64,000 bases of DNA, taken from Chryseobacterium sp. JUb7. Lineage in GTDB: Bacteria > Bacteroidota > Bacteroidia > Flavobacteriales > Weeksellaceae. The translations under genes and the position numbers were made by a program. The DNA lies in assembly GCF_024806495.1 (NCBI RefSeq), contig NZ_JANUFF010000011.1, positions 104,450 through 168,449 of the forward strand, written 5' to 3'. This document shows, one piece after another, positions 8,378 through 16,458 of the stretch; the first letter of the stretch is position 1; each line of letters opens with the position of its first letter. The notes beneath the pieces are model-generated. The model was given only the letters and a program-made list of their open reading frames with translations, made no database searches and was not told the DNA's origin.

Positions 8378-9028
8378 ATGAATGACAAAACATCAACTAA
8401 TAAGCAACAGCTCAAAGTCTGTGGATTAACAGTCTTAGATCAAATTCATGAACTGATTCTGATGAAAGTCGATTTTTTGGGATTTATCTTCTATAAAAAA
8501 TCACCGAGATATGTACTGAATTATTTGCATTATGAAGATATTTCAAAGATCGGTCATCGCGGAAAAGTGGGAGTTTTTGTCAATGAAACCATACAGCAGA
8601 TCATAGAAATAGCCCTAAAAGCCAATTTAAATTATGTACAGCTCCATGGTGATGAAAATGAAGATTTTATTGCTGAATTAAGAGAAAATTTAGATCCTGA
8701 AATTGGAATTATAAAAGTAATCAGAATTGGAAACCAAAGACCGAAAATCGAAAGTCTGATCACAAAAAACATCAGCTATTTATTGTTTGACACTGATTCA
8801 AAAGCTTTTGGAGGAACGGGAAAACAATTTGACTGGAATATACTGAACACCATAGAAATTCCTCTCCCTTATTTTTTAAGCGGTGGAATTTCGGAAGAAA
8901 ATAGCCCTGATATTCATTTACTAAAGCAAAAACCTTTGGTATTGGATATCAATTCAAAATTTGAAACTAGCCCTGGAAATAAAAATATAAACAAAATAAG
9001 AAGATTTAAAGAAATTATGAGAGAATAA
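8378..9028 (+). CDS. trpF: Phosphoribosylanthranilate isomerase
   Basis: Amadori rearrangement of phosphoribosyl-anthranilate to CdRP. 216 residues, small TIM barrel. The KVCGL motif near residue 13 holds the general-base Cys, VQLHGDE follows, and the catalytic Asp lies in LFDTDSKAFGGTGKQFDW; LSGGI marks the phosphate-binding end. It starts 13 nt after trpC. After it the trp order is broken by two extra genes before trpB. Confidence 0.95.
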   Translation: MNDKTSTNKQQLKVCGLTVLDQIHELILMKVDFLGFIFYKKSPRYVLNYLHYEDISKIGHRGKVGVFVNETIQQIIEIALKANLNYVQLHGDENEDFIAELRENLDPEIGIIKVIRIGNQRPKIESLITKNISYLLFDTDSKAFGGTGKQFDWNILNTIEIPLPYFLSGGISEENSPDIHLLKQKPLVLDINSKFETSPGNKNINKIRRFKEIMRE

Positions 9029-9129
9029 GAGTCCCTTTGGACTACCACAAAAACACACAAAAAAACATAAAAACAGACACTTTGAAAAAATATTATTCAA
9101 AAAAAATCAAACTTTTAAAATTGAAGCGG

Positions 9130-9651
9130 ATGAGCTTACAATCGATAAGAAAATCGGTTCATCAGGCTTTTTTCCCGGTAAGGTTTGAAAATGAAAAAAT
9201 TGAAAATCTTCATGAATTTATTTCACAGAATGACAGCGACATAGAATACTGGTCGATGGAAGGTTTATTGTTGGAATTTATCAGAATTATTAAAAATTTC
9301 AACGAAAAAGATATCCGGTATTTCTTTGAAACCATTCATTTATGGGACAGTTACCATCTGGTCATTATAGCCGATAAGCTATTGGACACGAATGTAAGAG
9401 CTAATGTAAAATACGATTTTGGAATTTTGTACTGCAAGATCTTCTGTCTGTACGAAAAATTTGATTCCTATTATTTGATCGACAATCTCGAAATTGCCGT
9501 TAATATGTATAATTCCAAACCGGATTTACCTATTTTAGTTGATCTCACAGGAAAAATAAATTTTCTATTTCAAAATAAACAGATTACACAACAGCAGTTT
9601 CAGCACAGCTTATTATTTATAGAACATTGTAAGGATGAATTATCAAATTAA
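9130..9651 (+). CDS. Conserved-looking protein of unknown function inside the trp operon
   Basis: About 173 residues from the ATG at 9130 (MSLQSIRKSVHQAFFPVRFE...). In-frame TTG codons at 9037 and 9082 would give longer Lys-rich N-termini, but these look like untranslated, A-rich leader. The protein is mixed helical with many aromatic residues (IRYFFETIHLWDSYHLVIIADKLL) and no catalytic motif recognised; there is no signal peptide or membrane segment, so it is probably cytosolic. It lies between trpF and the next gene, whose start overlaps its end by 17 nt, implying co-expression with tryptophan genes. No function is claimed. Confidence 0.75.
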   Translation: MSLQSIRKSVHQAFFPVRFENEKIENLHEFISQNDSDIEYWSMEGLLLEFIRIIKNFNEKDIRYFFETIHLWDSYHLVIIADKLLDTNVRANVKYDFGILYCKIFCLYEKFDSYYLIDNLEIAVNMYNSKPDLPILVDLTGKINFLFQNKQITQQQFQHSLLFIEHCKDELSN

Positions 9652-10165
9652 AACAGCCAATGACTTAACGAAGGATGAGATAAAAAATATTTTAAAACTG
9701 TGGGACGTTCCGGCATGGAGTACCATGAATGCAGATTATTTCCGTTTATTTTTCAAAAACTCAGAATTTCATTTCATTAAAGATCATTTCAGCAGGCTGA
9801 CCGCTATTATCAGACTGAATTTTGATTTTACACTTGAAATTTCGGGAAAGGAATATGAATTCGTTGAAGCCGTAGGTCTCGTTTCTGCTGAAAAAGGAAA
9901 TGGAAAGAAACTAATTCAGCTCCTGAGGGAAAATATTTCAAATAGAAATCTTGAAACAATTGGTTTTTGCAATATGGATTTACGTCCTTTTTATGAAAAA
10001 TGTGATGTAAAGATTCTACATGATCAAGCTAAAATAATTAAAGAAAAAGAAGGAACAGATTGGATCACTTCCGAAGATGATGATATCTTAATTTTTAATG
10101 CAGATAAAGAAAAAATAGAATTACTCAGTCGACTTCCTGAAAACACCTATTTAAAAGAAAAATAA
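9635..10165 (+). CDS. Probable GNAT-family acetyltransferase-like protein in the trp operon
   Basis: 176 residues. The middle shows a pattern like the acetyl-CoA loop of GNAT enzymes: a beta strand (FVEAVGLVSA) followed by EKGNGKKLIQLL, the Gly-x-Gly/Lys turn with a helix, then a second strand and FYEKCDV, like the end of motif B. The gene starts 17 nt inside the preceding unknown gene and ends one base before the trpB ATG, so the pair is embedded in the tryptophan operon. A small-molecule or protein acetylation role is possible. The family call is moderate. Confidence 0.7.
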   Translation: MNYQIKTANDLTKDEIKNILKLWDVPAWSTMNADYFRLFFKNSEFHFIKDHFSRLTAIIRLNFDFTLEISGKEYEFVEAVGLVSAEKGNGKKLIQLLRENISNRNLETIGFCNMDLRPFYEKCDVKILHDQAKIIKEKEGTDWITSEDDDILIFNADKEKIELLSRLPENTYLKEK

Positions 10166-10166
10166 C

Positions 10167-11372
10167 ATGAATTATAAAAATCCTGATGAACACGGATATT
10201 ATGGAGAATTTGGAGGAGCTTTTATTCCAGAAATGCTCTATCCGAATGTAGAAGAATTACAGAAAAGTTATCTTGAAATTATTGAATCTGAAGATTTTCA
10301 GCAAGAATATCAGGAGCTGTTAAAAAATTATGTCGGTCGTGCGACTCCTCTATATTTTTCAAGAAATTTAAGTGAAAAATATAATACCAAAATCTATTTA
10401 AAAAGAGAAGACCTCAACCATACCGGCGCTCATAAAATCAATAACGCCCTGGGACAGGTTTTATTGGCAAAACGCCTTGGAAAAAACAGAATTATCGCAG
10501 AAACAGGAGCTGGTCAGCATGGTGTTGCCACAGCTACGGCATGTGCCCTTCTTGGGATGAAATGCATTGTGTATATGGGCGAAATCGATATTCAGCGCCA
10601 GGCTCCGAATGTCGCAAGAATGAAAATGCTTGGTGCTGAAGTTATTGCCGCGACTTCAGGTTCAAAAACACTAAAAGATGCCGTGAATGAAGCATTAAAA
10701 GACTGGATCAATAATCCCGTTACGACCCATTATGTAATCGGAAGCGTGGTAGGCCCACATCCTTTCCCTGATCTGGTTGCGAGATTTCAGAGTATAATTT
10801 CAAAAGAAATAAGAGAACAGCTTGATGAACAGACAGGAAGAAAGAACCCAGATTACGTCATTGCCTGTGTTGGCGGTGGAAGCAATGCTGCAGGTACTTT
10901 TTACCATTTTGTCGATGAAAAAGATGTGAAAATAATTGCTGCTGAAGCCGGAGGCTTTGGAATTGATTCCGGAAAATCTGCCGCCACCACTTTTTTGGGA
11001 ACATTGGGTGTTTTGCATGGCAGTAAGAGTCTTGTAATGCAGACAAAAGACGGTCAGGTTATTGAACCTCATTCCATATCTGCAGGTTTGGATTACCCGG
11101 GAATAGGTCCTTTTCATGCGCATTTATTCAAAGAAAAACGCGCAGAATTTTTCAGTATTAATGATGATGAAGCTTTAAAATCAGCTTTTGAGCTCACAAA
11201 ACTGGAAGGTATTATTCCGGCATTGGAAAGTGCTCATGCATTGGCTGTTTTAGACAAAAAGAAATTTGATAAAAATGATATTGTGGTCATTTGTTTAAGT
11301 GGCCGCGGAGATAAAGATATGGAGACGTATTTGAAAAAGCTGGAAGATCGAAGTCCGAAGCAAGAGGTTTAG
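10167..11372 (+). CDS. trpB: Tryptophan synthase beta chain
   Basis: PLP enzyme that condenses indole with serine to give L-tryptophan. 401 residues. Lys90 in HTGAHKINNALGQ binds PLP, AETGAGQHGVATA holds the catalytic Glu, and GGGSNAAG binds the PLP phosphate. Works as an alpha2-beta2 complex with TrpA, encoded next. The trpB type is the common TrpB1 form (start NPDEHGYYGEFGGAFIPE). Only one base separates it from the preceding GNAT-like gene. Confidence 0.97.
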   Translation: MNYKNPDEHGYYGEFGGAFIPEMLYPNVEELQKSYLEIIESEDFQQEYQELLKNYVGRATPLYFSRNLSEKYNTKIYLKREDLNHTGAHKINNALGQVLLAKRLGKNRIIAETGAGQHGVATATACALLGMKCIVYMGEIDIQRQAPNVARMKMLGAEVIAATSGSKTLKDAVNEALKDWINNPVTTHYVIGSVVGPHPFPDLVARFQSIISKEIREQLDEQTGRKNPDYVIACVGGGSNAAGTFYHFVDEKDVKIIAAEAGGFGIDSGKSAATTFLGTLGVLHGSKSLVMQTKDGQVIEPHSISAGLDYPGIGPFHAHLFKEKRAEFFSINDDEALKSAFELTKLEGIIPALESAHALAVLDKKKFDKNDIVVICLSGRGDKDMETYLKKLEDRSPKQEV

Positions 11373-11419
11373 CTCAGTTTCAAAAATAAAATTTGTCAAC
11401 TTAAACTTAATTTAAATCT

Positions 11420-12199
11420 ATGATCAACAATAACTTCAAGCATCCAGCTTCCAGCACCCAACCTCAAAAAAAACTCAACATCTATTTCACAGCAGGCATT
11501 CCTCAGCTTGAAGATACTGCTGATATTATAAAACTGATACAAGATTCCGGAGCGGATATGATGGAAATCGGAATGCCTTACTCTGATCCTGTAGCAGACG
11601 GACCGGTCATCTCCGAGGCTCACGAACTGGCTTTAAAAAACGGAATGACTATCGAAAAACTTCTGTCACAAATCAAATCCATTAAAAACGAACTGCAAGT
11701 TCCGGTTATTTTAATGGGCTACATTAATCCTGTTCTAAGCTTCGGATTTGAAAACTTCTGCCGAGAATGTTCAGAAAGTGGTGTTTCCGGTTTGATTATC
11801 CCTGATTTACCAGCTATTGAATTCGAAAAAAATTATCAGAAAATTTTAGAAAAATATAATCTGAATTTTACCTTTTTGGTAACTCCCGAAACTTCTGATG
11901 CAAGAATTATATATCTGGATTCTCTAAGTTCCGGATTCTTGTATGCGGTAAGTTCATCATCTACCACAGGAAATGAAAATGCTGTATTAAAAAATGAAGA
12001 CTATCTTTCAAGATTAGCCATGCTGCCCCTTAAGAACCCTGTGATGATCGGTTTTGGAATTAAATCAAAAGAAGATTTCGAAAATGTTACCGAAAAAGCA
12101 GCCGGAGGTATCATCGGAACAGCATTTGTCAATATTTTGTTACACAATAGAGATTGGAAGACCAAAGCTATAGATTTTGTCCATTCTATAAAAGCATAA
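11420..12199 (+). CDS. trpA: Tryptophan synthase alpha chain
   Basis: Cleaves indole-glycerol phosphate to indole, which tunnels to TrpB. 259 residues, TIM barrel. The catalytic acids are seen as Glu49 (MMEIGMPYSDP) and Asp60 (VADGP); the phosphate end is GFGIKSKEDF ... GGIIGTAFV. The only ATG near the barrel start is 11420, which gives an N-terminal tail of about 17 residues rich in Pro, Ser and Gln. Part of this tail is encoded by a CCAGCTTCCAGC repeat (11444-11455) also found outside genes in this window, so the 5' end may have been altered by repeat insertion. Last trp gene. Confidence 0.95.
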   Translation: MINNNFKHPASSTQPQKKLNIYFTAGIPQLEDTADIIKLIQDSGADMMEIGMPYSDPVADGPVISEAHELALKNGMTIEKLLSQIKSIKNELQVPVILMGYINPVLSFGFENFCRECSESGVSGLIIPDLPAIEFEKNYQKILEKYNLNFTFLVTPETSDARIIYLDSLSSGFLYAVSSSSTTGNENAVLKNEDYLSRLAMLPLKNPVMIGFGIKSKEDFENVTEKAAGGIIGTAFVNILLHNRDWKTKAIDFVHSIKA

Positions 12200-12206
12200 A
12201 AATCAC

Positions 12207-12214
12207 TAAATTTG
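12207..12214 (+). promoter_or_regulatory. Candidate -7 box for lipB
   Basis: Perfect TAnnTTTG (TAAATTTG) 17 nt upstream of the lipB ATG, just after the trpA stop. No TTG at the usual spacing, so this is weaker than the promoters with both boxes. It would let lipB be expressed independently of tryptophan control. Confidence 0.4.
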
Positions 12215-12231
12215 TGTATTCAAAAATTGGT

Positions 12232-12960
12232 ATGAACACACATCAGAATAAAGTAGTAGAATTTGAAGATTTAGGCGTAAAAGAATATCAGCCCTCATGG
12301 GACTATCAGGAAAAGCTGATGAAAGATATTATCGATACCAAAATAAAAAACCGCGATTTACCTGCAGAACAACATCATACAACTTCTAATCACTTTCTTT
12401 TAGTCGAGCATCCGCATGTTTATACATTGGGAAAAAGCGGGCATGAAGAAAATATGCTGGCAGGGATTGATAAACTAAAGGAAATCGAGGCTACTTTCGT
12501 AAAAGTAAACCGTGGCGGAGATATTACCTATCACGGTTACGGGCAAATCGTTGGTTATCCTATTCTCGACCTTGAAAATTTCTTTACAGATATTCATAAA
12601 TACATGCGAAATCTGGAAGAAGTAATCATCAGAACGATTGCTGAATATGGAATAAAAGGAGAACGCTCTCCCGGCGAAACAGGCGTTTGGCTGGATGTGG
12701 GAAAACCTTATGCCCGAAAAATATGTGCAATGGGCGTAAAAGCTTCCCGTTGGGTAACTCTGCATGGTTTTGCACTGAACGTAAATACCGATATGCGCTA
12801 TTTTGAATATATTGTTCCGTGTGGAATTAAAGACAAACAGGTGACTTCTTTAAAAAGAGAACTTGAAAGAGATCTGACTCCAGAGGAAATGGTAGATATT
12901 AAAGCTAAAATCAGAAAGCATTTTGTAGATGTTTTTGAAGCGGAATTGGTGGAAAAATAA
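12232..12960 (+). CDS. lipB: Lipoyl(octanoyl) transferase
   Basis: Moves octanoyl groups from acyl carrier protein to lipoate-dependent enzymes, the first step of lipoate synthesis. The ATG at 12232 is chosen because it gives the usual family N-terminus (242 residues); an upstream in-frame ATG at 12154 lies inside trpA and is unlikely. The motif RGGDITYHG is at 94-102, the catalytic pair is Lys163 (ARKICAMGVK) and Cys197 (IVPCGI). The motif continues HGYGQ where most members have HGPGQ, a mild change. Follows trpA after 32 nt but has its own -7-like box. Confidence 0.94.
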   Translation: MNTHQNKVVEFEDLGVKEYQPSWDYQEKLMKDIIDTKIKNRDLPAEQHHTTSNHFLLVEHPHVYTLGKSGHEENMLAGIDKLKEIEATFVKVNRGGDITYHGYGQIVGYPILDLENFFTDIHKYMRNLEEVIIRTIAEYGIKGERSPGETGVWLDVGKPYARKICAMGVKASRWVTLHGFALNVNTDMRYFEYIVPCGIKDKQVTSLKRELERDLTPEEMVDIKAKIRKHFVDVFEAELVEK

Positions 12961-12978
12961 TTTTTTTTGTTAATTTTG
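12946..12978 (+). promoter_or_regulatory. Promoter giving a nearly leaderless mRNA for the gene at 12982
   Basis: TTG at 12946-12948, a 22-nt spacer and TAATTTTG at 12971-12978. The ATG of the next gene begins only 4 nt after the box, so transcription would start at or beside the start codon. The -33 part lies inside the end of lipB. Confidence 0.55.
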
Positions 12979-12981
12979 AGT

Positions 12982-13257
12982 ATGAAGAATAATTTATACA
13001 AAAAATTACTAACAGAATTTCTTTGTGGATTTATTGGGCTTTTAGGAACTACAGTTAATACAAGAATTGGGCTTAGCCTTTATTTATTAATTGTAGGAGG
13101 AGCTTTTTTATTTGCTCCTATGGGTGGCGATGAAAATAAACCTTTTATTTTTTATATTTTAGGATCAGTCTTGATACTTGTCTCTTCTTTACTTTTATTT
13201 TTTAAAATTAAACAGTTGCAGAAAGAGAATAAACATAACAAAACCCCATCTTATTGA
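12982..13257 (+). CDS. Small membrane protein of unknown function
   Basis: 91 residues from the ATG at 12982. Three hydrophobic stretches (about residues 11-24, 30-46, 54-73) and a basic C-terminal tail (KIKQLQKENKHNK) suggest a small inner-membrane protein. No family recognised. An in-frame TTG at 12967 would overlap the -7 promoter box, so the ATG is preferred. The stop codon sits in the loop of a strong intrinsic terminator. Confidence 0.65.
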   Translation: MKNNLYKKLLTEFLCGFIGLLGTTVNTRIGLSLYLLIVGGAFLFAPMGGDENKPFIFYILGSVLILVSSLLLFFKIKQLQKENKHNKTPSY

Positions 13258-13271
13258 TGGGGTTTTGTTAT
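13235..13271. terminator. Strong hairpin terminator overlapping a stop codon
   Basis: Perfect 16-bp stem, ATAACAAAACCCCATC (13235-13250) and its complement (13256-13271), with a 5-nt loop. The A-rich and T-rich arms can work as terminator in both directions. The TGA of the upstream gene starts at the last base of the loop, so translation runs into the hairpin. Confidence 0.85.
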
Positions 13272-13362
13272 TGATTGAATCCTTAATTAAACACCTATTT
13301 TTACTAGCTTATTTTAATTTTTAAGTTTATTTTTGAACTTCAAAAAATTAACTTATACCCCA

Positions 13363-14397
13363 ATGCTGATGAATTTCAAACTATTAACCTTGCTATTATT
13401 TTTCTCATTTTTCAATTCTTTTGCACAGACGAATTATATTTTTGAAATAGACAGCTTAATCAGTAATAAATATCCCCGAACATTTAACGGCGTTGTATTG
13501 ATTACAAAAAACGGTAAAACACAGTATTCCAGAGCGTATGGTTTTAAAAACATACATAATCAAACTCCTTTGAAACCTGATGATCAGTTTGAAATCATGT
13601 CAAATACCAAACAAATCACATCCGTCTTACTATTAAAAGAGGCTGAAAAAGAAAAAGTAGATCTACAGTCTCCTATCAGAAAATATTTACCAAATCTTAC
13701 CCAATCCTGGGCTGATGTTGTGACGGTTCATCAACTTTTGAATCACACGCATGGAATCCAGGATCTTGAAAAACCCTTATTATTTACGCCTGGATCAGAC
13801 TTTAAATATGGAAATCTTTCAAACATTCTATTGGGAAAAATCATTGAAAATGTTGCTCATCAAACGTATACTCAATTAGCAGAAAATCTATTTCACCAAT
13901 TGGGAATGAATGATACGTTTTGCTATTCAAATGAAAACAGGAGGAAACTGGTTGTCGGACATACAGTAAGAAATAATGTTTTCAGTAGTGTCGACGAATC
14001 TTTTATTGATGATGAAAATCTACCCGCAGACGGAGTTGTTACGACAGCAAAAGACCTCTCGATATGGAATAACCAACTTCATAAAAGTAAAATTTTAAAT
14101 TCCCAGACCTATCAGCTAATGACGACTTCTTCTGCGATGTCTCAGCATGATGTTTTCGGAAAAGATAAAATGGGTTACGGTTACAATATTAGAATTGTCA
14201 ACGATCAGAATGTTCAATATTTCGGCCATACAGGCTTAGGTGATGGCTTTGCTTCGCTCAATATTTATATTCCTAAAAATGATGTCAGTATTATTGTTCT
14301 GGAAAATCAAATGAATGAAAACAGTGAGTTGTATTACTATTTTGAAACTGAAATTAAAAATATAATACTAAAAAGTGAGTTGGTGGGAAAATTCTGA
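13363..14397 (+). CDS. Exported serine hydrolase (beta-lactamase class C/PBP4* family)
   Basis: About 344 residues. Signal peptide MLMNFKLLTLLLFFSFFNSFAQ, cleaved near ...FAQ; ATGs at 13363 and 13369 are both possible, and an upstream TTG at 13333 would fall on a -7-like box. Active-site motifs of the serine beta-lactamase fold are visible: SNTK (S-x-x-K, about residue 83), YGN (FKYGNLSN) as the Y-x-N element, and HTG (YFGHTGLG) in place of KTG. Such periplasmic proteins act as D-Ala peptidases or esterases; drug hydrolysis is not implied. Substrate unknown. Confidence 0.87.
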   Translation: MLMNFKLLTLLLFFSFFNSFAQTNYIFEIDSLISNKYPRTFNGVVLITKNGKTQYSRAYGFKNIHNQTPLKPDDQFEIMSNTKQITSVLLLKEAEKEKVDLQSPIRKYLPNLTQSWADVVTVHQLLNHTHGIQDLEKPLLFTPGSDFKYGNLSNILLGKIIENVAHQTYTQLAENLFHQLGMNDTFCYSNENRRKLVVGHTVRNNVFSSVDESFIDDENLPADGVVTTAKDLSIWNNQLHKSKILNSQTYQLMTTSSAMSQHDVFGKDKMGYGYNIRIVNDQNVQYFGHTGLGDGFASLNIYIPKNDVSIIVLENQMNENSELYYYFETEIKNIILKSELVGKF

Positions 14398-14456
14398 TTG
14401 CTCTATATTACTCAATTCAAAAATCATAAAAAACTAATATCTAACAAATAATACCC

Positions 14457-15587
14457 ATGAAAAGAATAATTTTACTGTATAGTTTATTTTTATCCATCGT
14501 CATTTCTGCTCAGGAAAAAAAGCAGATTCATTTTGATGAAAAGTTTAAAAAAGACCATCAGGGAAATACAAAAATTGAGATCAATGAGCTGAAAGAATTA
14601 CTCCATATTATGATTGCGATTACCGAAGTTGGGTTGGACAATGATGATATGATACAACAAAAAGGGCAATACTATCAGGATGTTCTTCAGTATTTTAAGA
14701 AATTCGGCAATGAAAAAATTATTGTTAAATTCGATTCTTTAATTAAAGCGAATCCTCTAAATTATGTTTTTCTAACAGGAAACGGTACCAGTTACGATTT
14801 TAAAAATAATCAGCTGATTGCTAATAAATATTATGTTTTTCCGGCACAAAGTGTTTCTTCACAAAAAATTACAATCAATCCTATCATTACTTATAAAAAA
14901 GAAATTGAAGATTTCGCGGTAAAGTCAGAGTTTAGAAAATTTTATACAGATCATCTTCCTTTTTATAAGAGCATTATTTCTACTTATAATCAACAGGCTA
15001 ATCTTGATAAACAATGGAAATGGCTGGAGAAAAACTTTAACACAAAAATAAGCAGTTACTTAATTTTATGTTCACCTTTAATCAACGGATTTAATTATAC
15101 TGATAGTTACAAAGACAAAGATTTTAAACAAATTGTGATGGTACTTCCTCCGGTTGACGAAGATAAATCTCTTAGTCCAATGGAAAATATGATTTTGAAC
15201 ACAAGAGGAATGTTCACCGAAATTGATCATAATTACGTAGGAATACCTACAAAAAAATATGCAAAAGAAATCAATAATGCTTTAAAAGACAGAGAAAAAT
15301 GGGTGAATACAAAACAGGAAGGTACACAATACTATGTAAATCCGGAAAAAGTGTTTGATGAATACATGACGTATGCAGCATTTTATCTTTTCTGTGCCGA
15401 TCAGTTCAAAAATGATCAGAAAACCTTGGATCATGCCTATTACAGCGTTAATCAGGTGATGAAAGAAAGAGGATTTCCGAAGATGAAAGAATTTAACGAC
15501 GGATTATTAGCTATCAGAATGAAACATCCTGACGAAAAAATTGATGATCTCTATCCTGAATTTATCCAATGGCTTGAAAAATTATAA
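14457..15587 (+). CDS. Exported DUF4932-like protein
   Basis: 376 residues with signal peptide MKRIILLYSLFLSIVISAQ. The central part has the sequence MFTEIDHNYVGIP, resembling the metallopeptidase-like E-x-x-H block of DUF4932 proteins found in Bacteroidetes, followed by a helical segment (YMTYAAFYLFCADQF). The exact family is recalled by pattern rather than by search. It lies 60 nt after the serine hydrolase and ends at a clear terminator, so both may be one transcription unit. Probably periplasmic or outer-membrane facing; function unknown. Confidence 0.72.
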   Translation: MKRIILLYSLFLSIVISAQEKKQIHFDEKFKKDHQGNTKIEINELKELLHIMIAITEVGLDNDDMIQQKGQYYQDVLQYFKKFGNEKIIVKFDSLIKANPLNYVFLTGNGTSYDFKNNQLIANKYYVFPAQSVSSQKITINPIITYKKEIEDFAVKSEFRKFYTDHLPFYKSIISTYNQQANLDKQWKWLEKNFNTKISSYLILCSPLINGFNYTDSYKDKDFKQIVMVLPPVDEDKSLSPMENMILNTRGMFTEIDHNYVGIPTKKYAKEINNALKDREKWVNTKQEGTQYYVNPEKVFDEYMTYAAFYLFCADQFKNDQKTLDHAYYSVNQVMKERGFPKMKEFNDGLLAIRMKHPDEKIDDLYPEFIQWLEKL

Positions 15588-15591
15588 ACAG

Positions 15592-15621
15592 AAAACTGCA
15601 TTAACTGATGCAGTTTTTTTT
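15592..15621 (+). terminator. Intrinsic terminator after the DUF4932-like gene
   Basis: Stem AAAACTGCAT (15592-15601) with ATGCAGTTTT (15608-15617), 6-nt loop, followed by further T residues. It begins 5 nt after the stop codon. Confidence 0.85.
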
Positions 15622-15705
15622 ATTATCCAATTACATATCAATTATTTAAAATTTCATAAATAAATATTATAGATTTTTTCAAATGTTAAACTTTACGAAA
15701 TTAAA

Positions 15706-15735
15706 TTGCACACAATATAATTGTTTGTACATTTG
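15706..15735 (+). promoter_or_regulatory. Promoter of the nitroreductase-ohrR-ohr cluster
   Basis: TTG at 15706-15708, a 19-nt spacer and TACATTTG at 15728-15735, a textbook Bacteroidetes promoter. Transcription should start near 15740, leaving a leader of about 58 nt before the nitroreductase ATG. Confidence 0.65.
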
Positions 15736-15739
15736 TATT

Positions 15740-15755
15740 GTCATTTAAGAATGAC
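15740..15755. promoter_or_regulatory. Candidate operator (inverted repeat) for the MarR/OhrR regulator
   Basis: Perfect inverted repeat GTCATT-TAAG-AATGAC placed 5 nt after the -7 box, over the expected transcription start. A repressor bound here would block initiation. The nearest regulator is the MarR-type gene at 16459, which makes autoregulation the simplest reading; this is inference. Confidence 0.5.
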
Positions 15756-15797
15756 TAATTATACATAAATAGTAGTTTAACTTTAAAATAAAAAAAG

Positions 15798-16430
15798 ATG
15801 TCATTAATAGAAAATTTAAACTGGAGACACGCAGTAAAAGCTTATGACCCAACAAAAAAAGTTTCAGAACAGGATTTACATAAAATTTTAGAAGCAGCAA
15901 GACTTGCTCCGACTTCATCAGGACTTCAACCCTTCCGCGTTATTGTGGTAGAAAACCAGGAACTGAAAGAAAAAATGGTGCAGGGAGCTTTGAATCCTGA
16001 AGTAATGAGAGATTCGTCTCACGTATTGGTTTTTGCAGCCTGGGACAGCTATTCCAACGAAAAAATCGATAAAGTATATGACTTTACAACCGATGAAAGA
16101 GAATTACCGAGAGGCCGTTTCGGAAGTTATACCGATAAAATCAAAGAAATGTATGATGCCCAGACTCCCGAAGAGCATTTTGCACACACCGCAAGACAGA
16201 CTTATATCGCATTAGGCTTTGCTCTGGCCCAGGCTGCAGAACTGGAAATCGACAGTACTCCAGCAGAAGGTTTCAGCAATGAAGTAGTGGACGAAATTCT
16301 AGGTTTAAAAGAATTAGGTTTAAAAAGTGTAAGTTTGCTTTATCTTGGCTACAGAGATGAGGACAAAGACTGGATGGCTTCCATGAAAAAAGTCCGTATT
16401 CCGATGGAGGAATTCATCATTAAAAAATAA
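15798..16430 (+). CDS. NAD(P)H-dependent nitroreductase family oxidoreductase
   Basis: Flavin (FMN) enzyme of the nitroreductase fold, 210 residues, acting as a cytosolic dimer to reduce quinones or nitro compounds. The N-terminus LNWRHAVKAYDPTKKVSEQDL and the block EAARLAPTSSGLQPFRVIVV are typical of the NfsB/YdgI group; the C-terminal GLKSVSLLYLGYRDEDKDW is the usual dimer and FMN region. It heads a three-gene cluster with ohrR and ohr, 28 nt upstream of ohrR, suggesting induction by peroxide or electrophile stress. Confidence 0.92.
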   Translation: MSLIENLNWRHAVKAYDPTKKVSEQDLHKILEAARLAPTSSGLQPFRVIVVENQELKEKMVQGALNPEVMRDSSHVLVFAAWDSYSNEKIDKVYDFTTDERELPRGRFGSYTDKIKEMYDAQTPEEHFAHTARQTYIALGFALAQAAELEIDSTPAEGFSNEVVDEILGLKELGLKSVSLLYLGYRDEDKDWMASMKKVRIPMEEFIIKK

Positions 16431-16458
16431 TTTTCATCAACTTTCATTTTTCAATCTT

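Noticed and set aside
9037..9129. Longer N-terminus for the unknown trp-operon gene from TTG codons
   Set aside because: Lys/Thr-rich, encoded by A-rich spacer-like bases; the ATG at 9130 gives a more natural start, though not proven.
10800..11123. Minus-strand reading frames inside trpB
   Set aside because: Antisense to the conserved TrpB core; low-complexity products with unlikely composition.
13363..14397. Beta-lactam resistance role for the serine hydrolase
   Set aside because: It has HTG rather than KTG and belongs to a broad esterase/peptidase family; only the gene at 38944 has true class A motifs.
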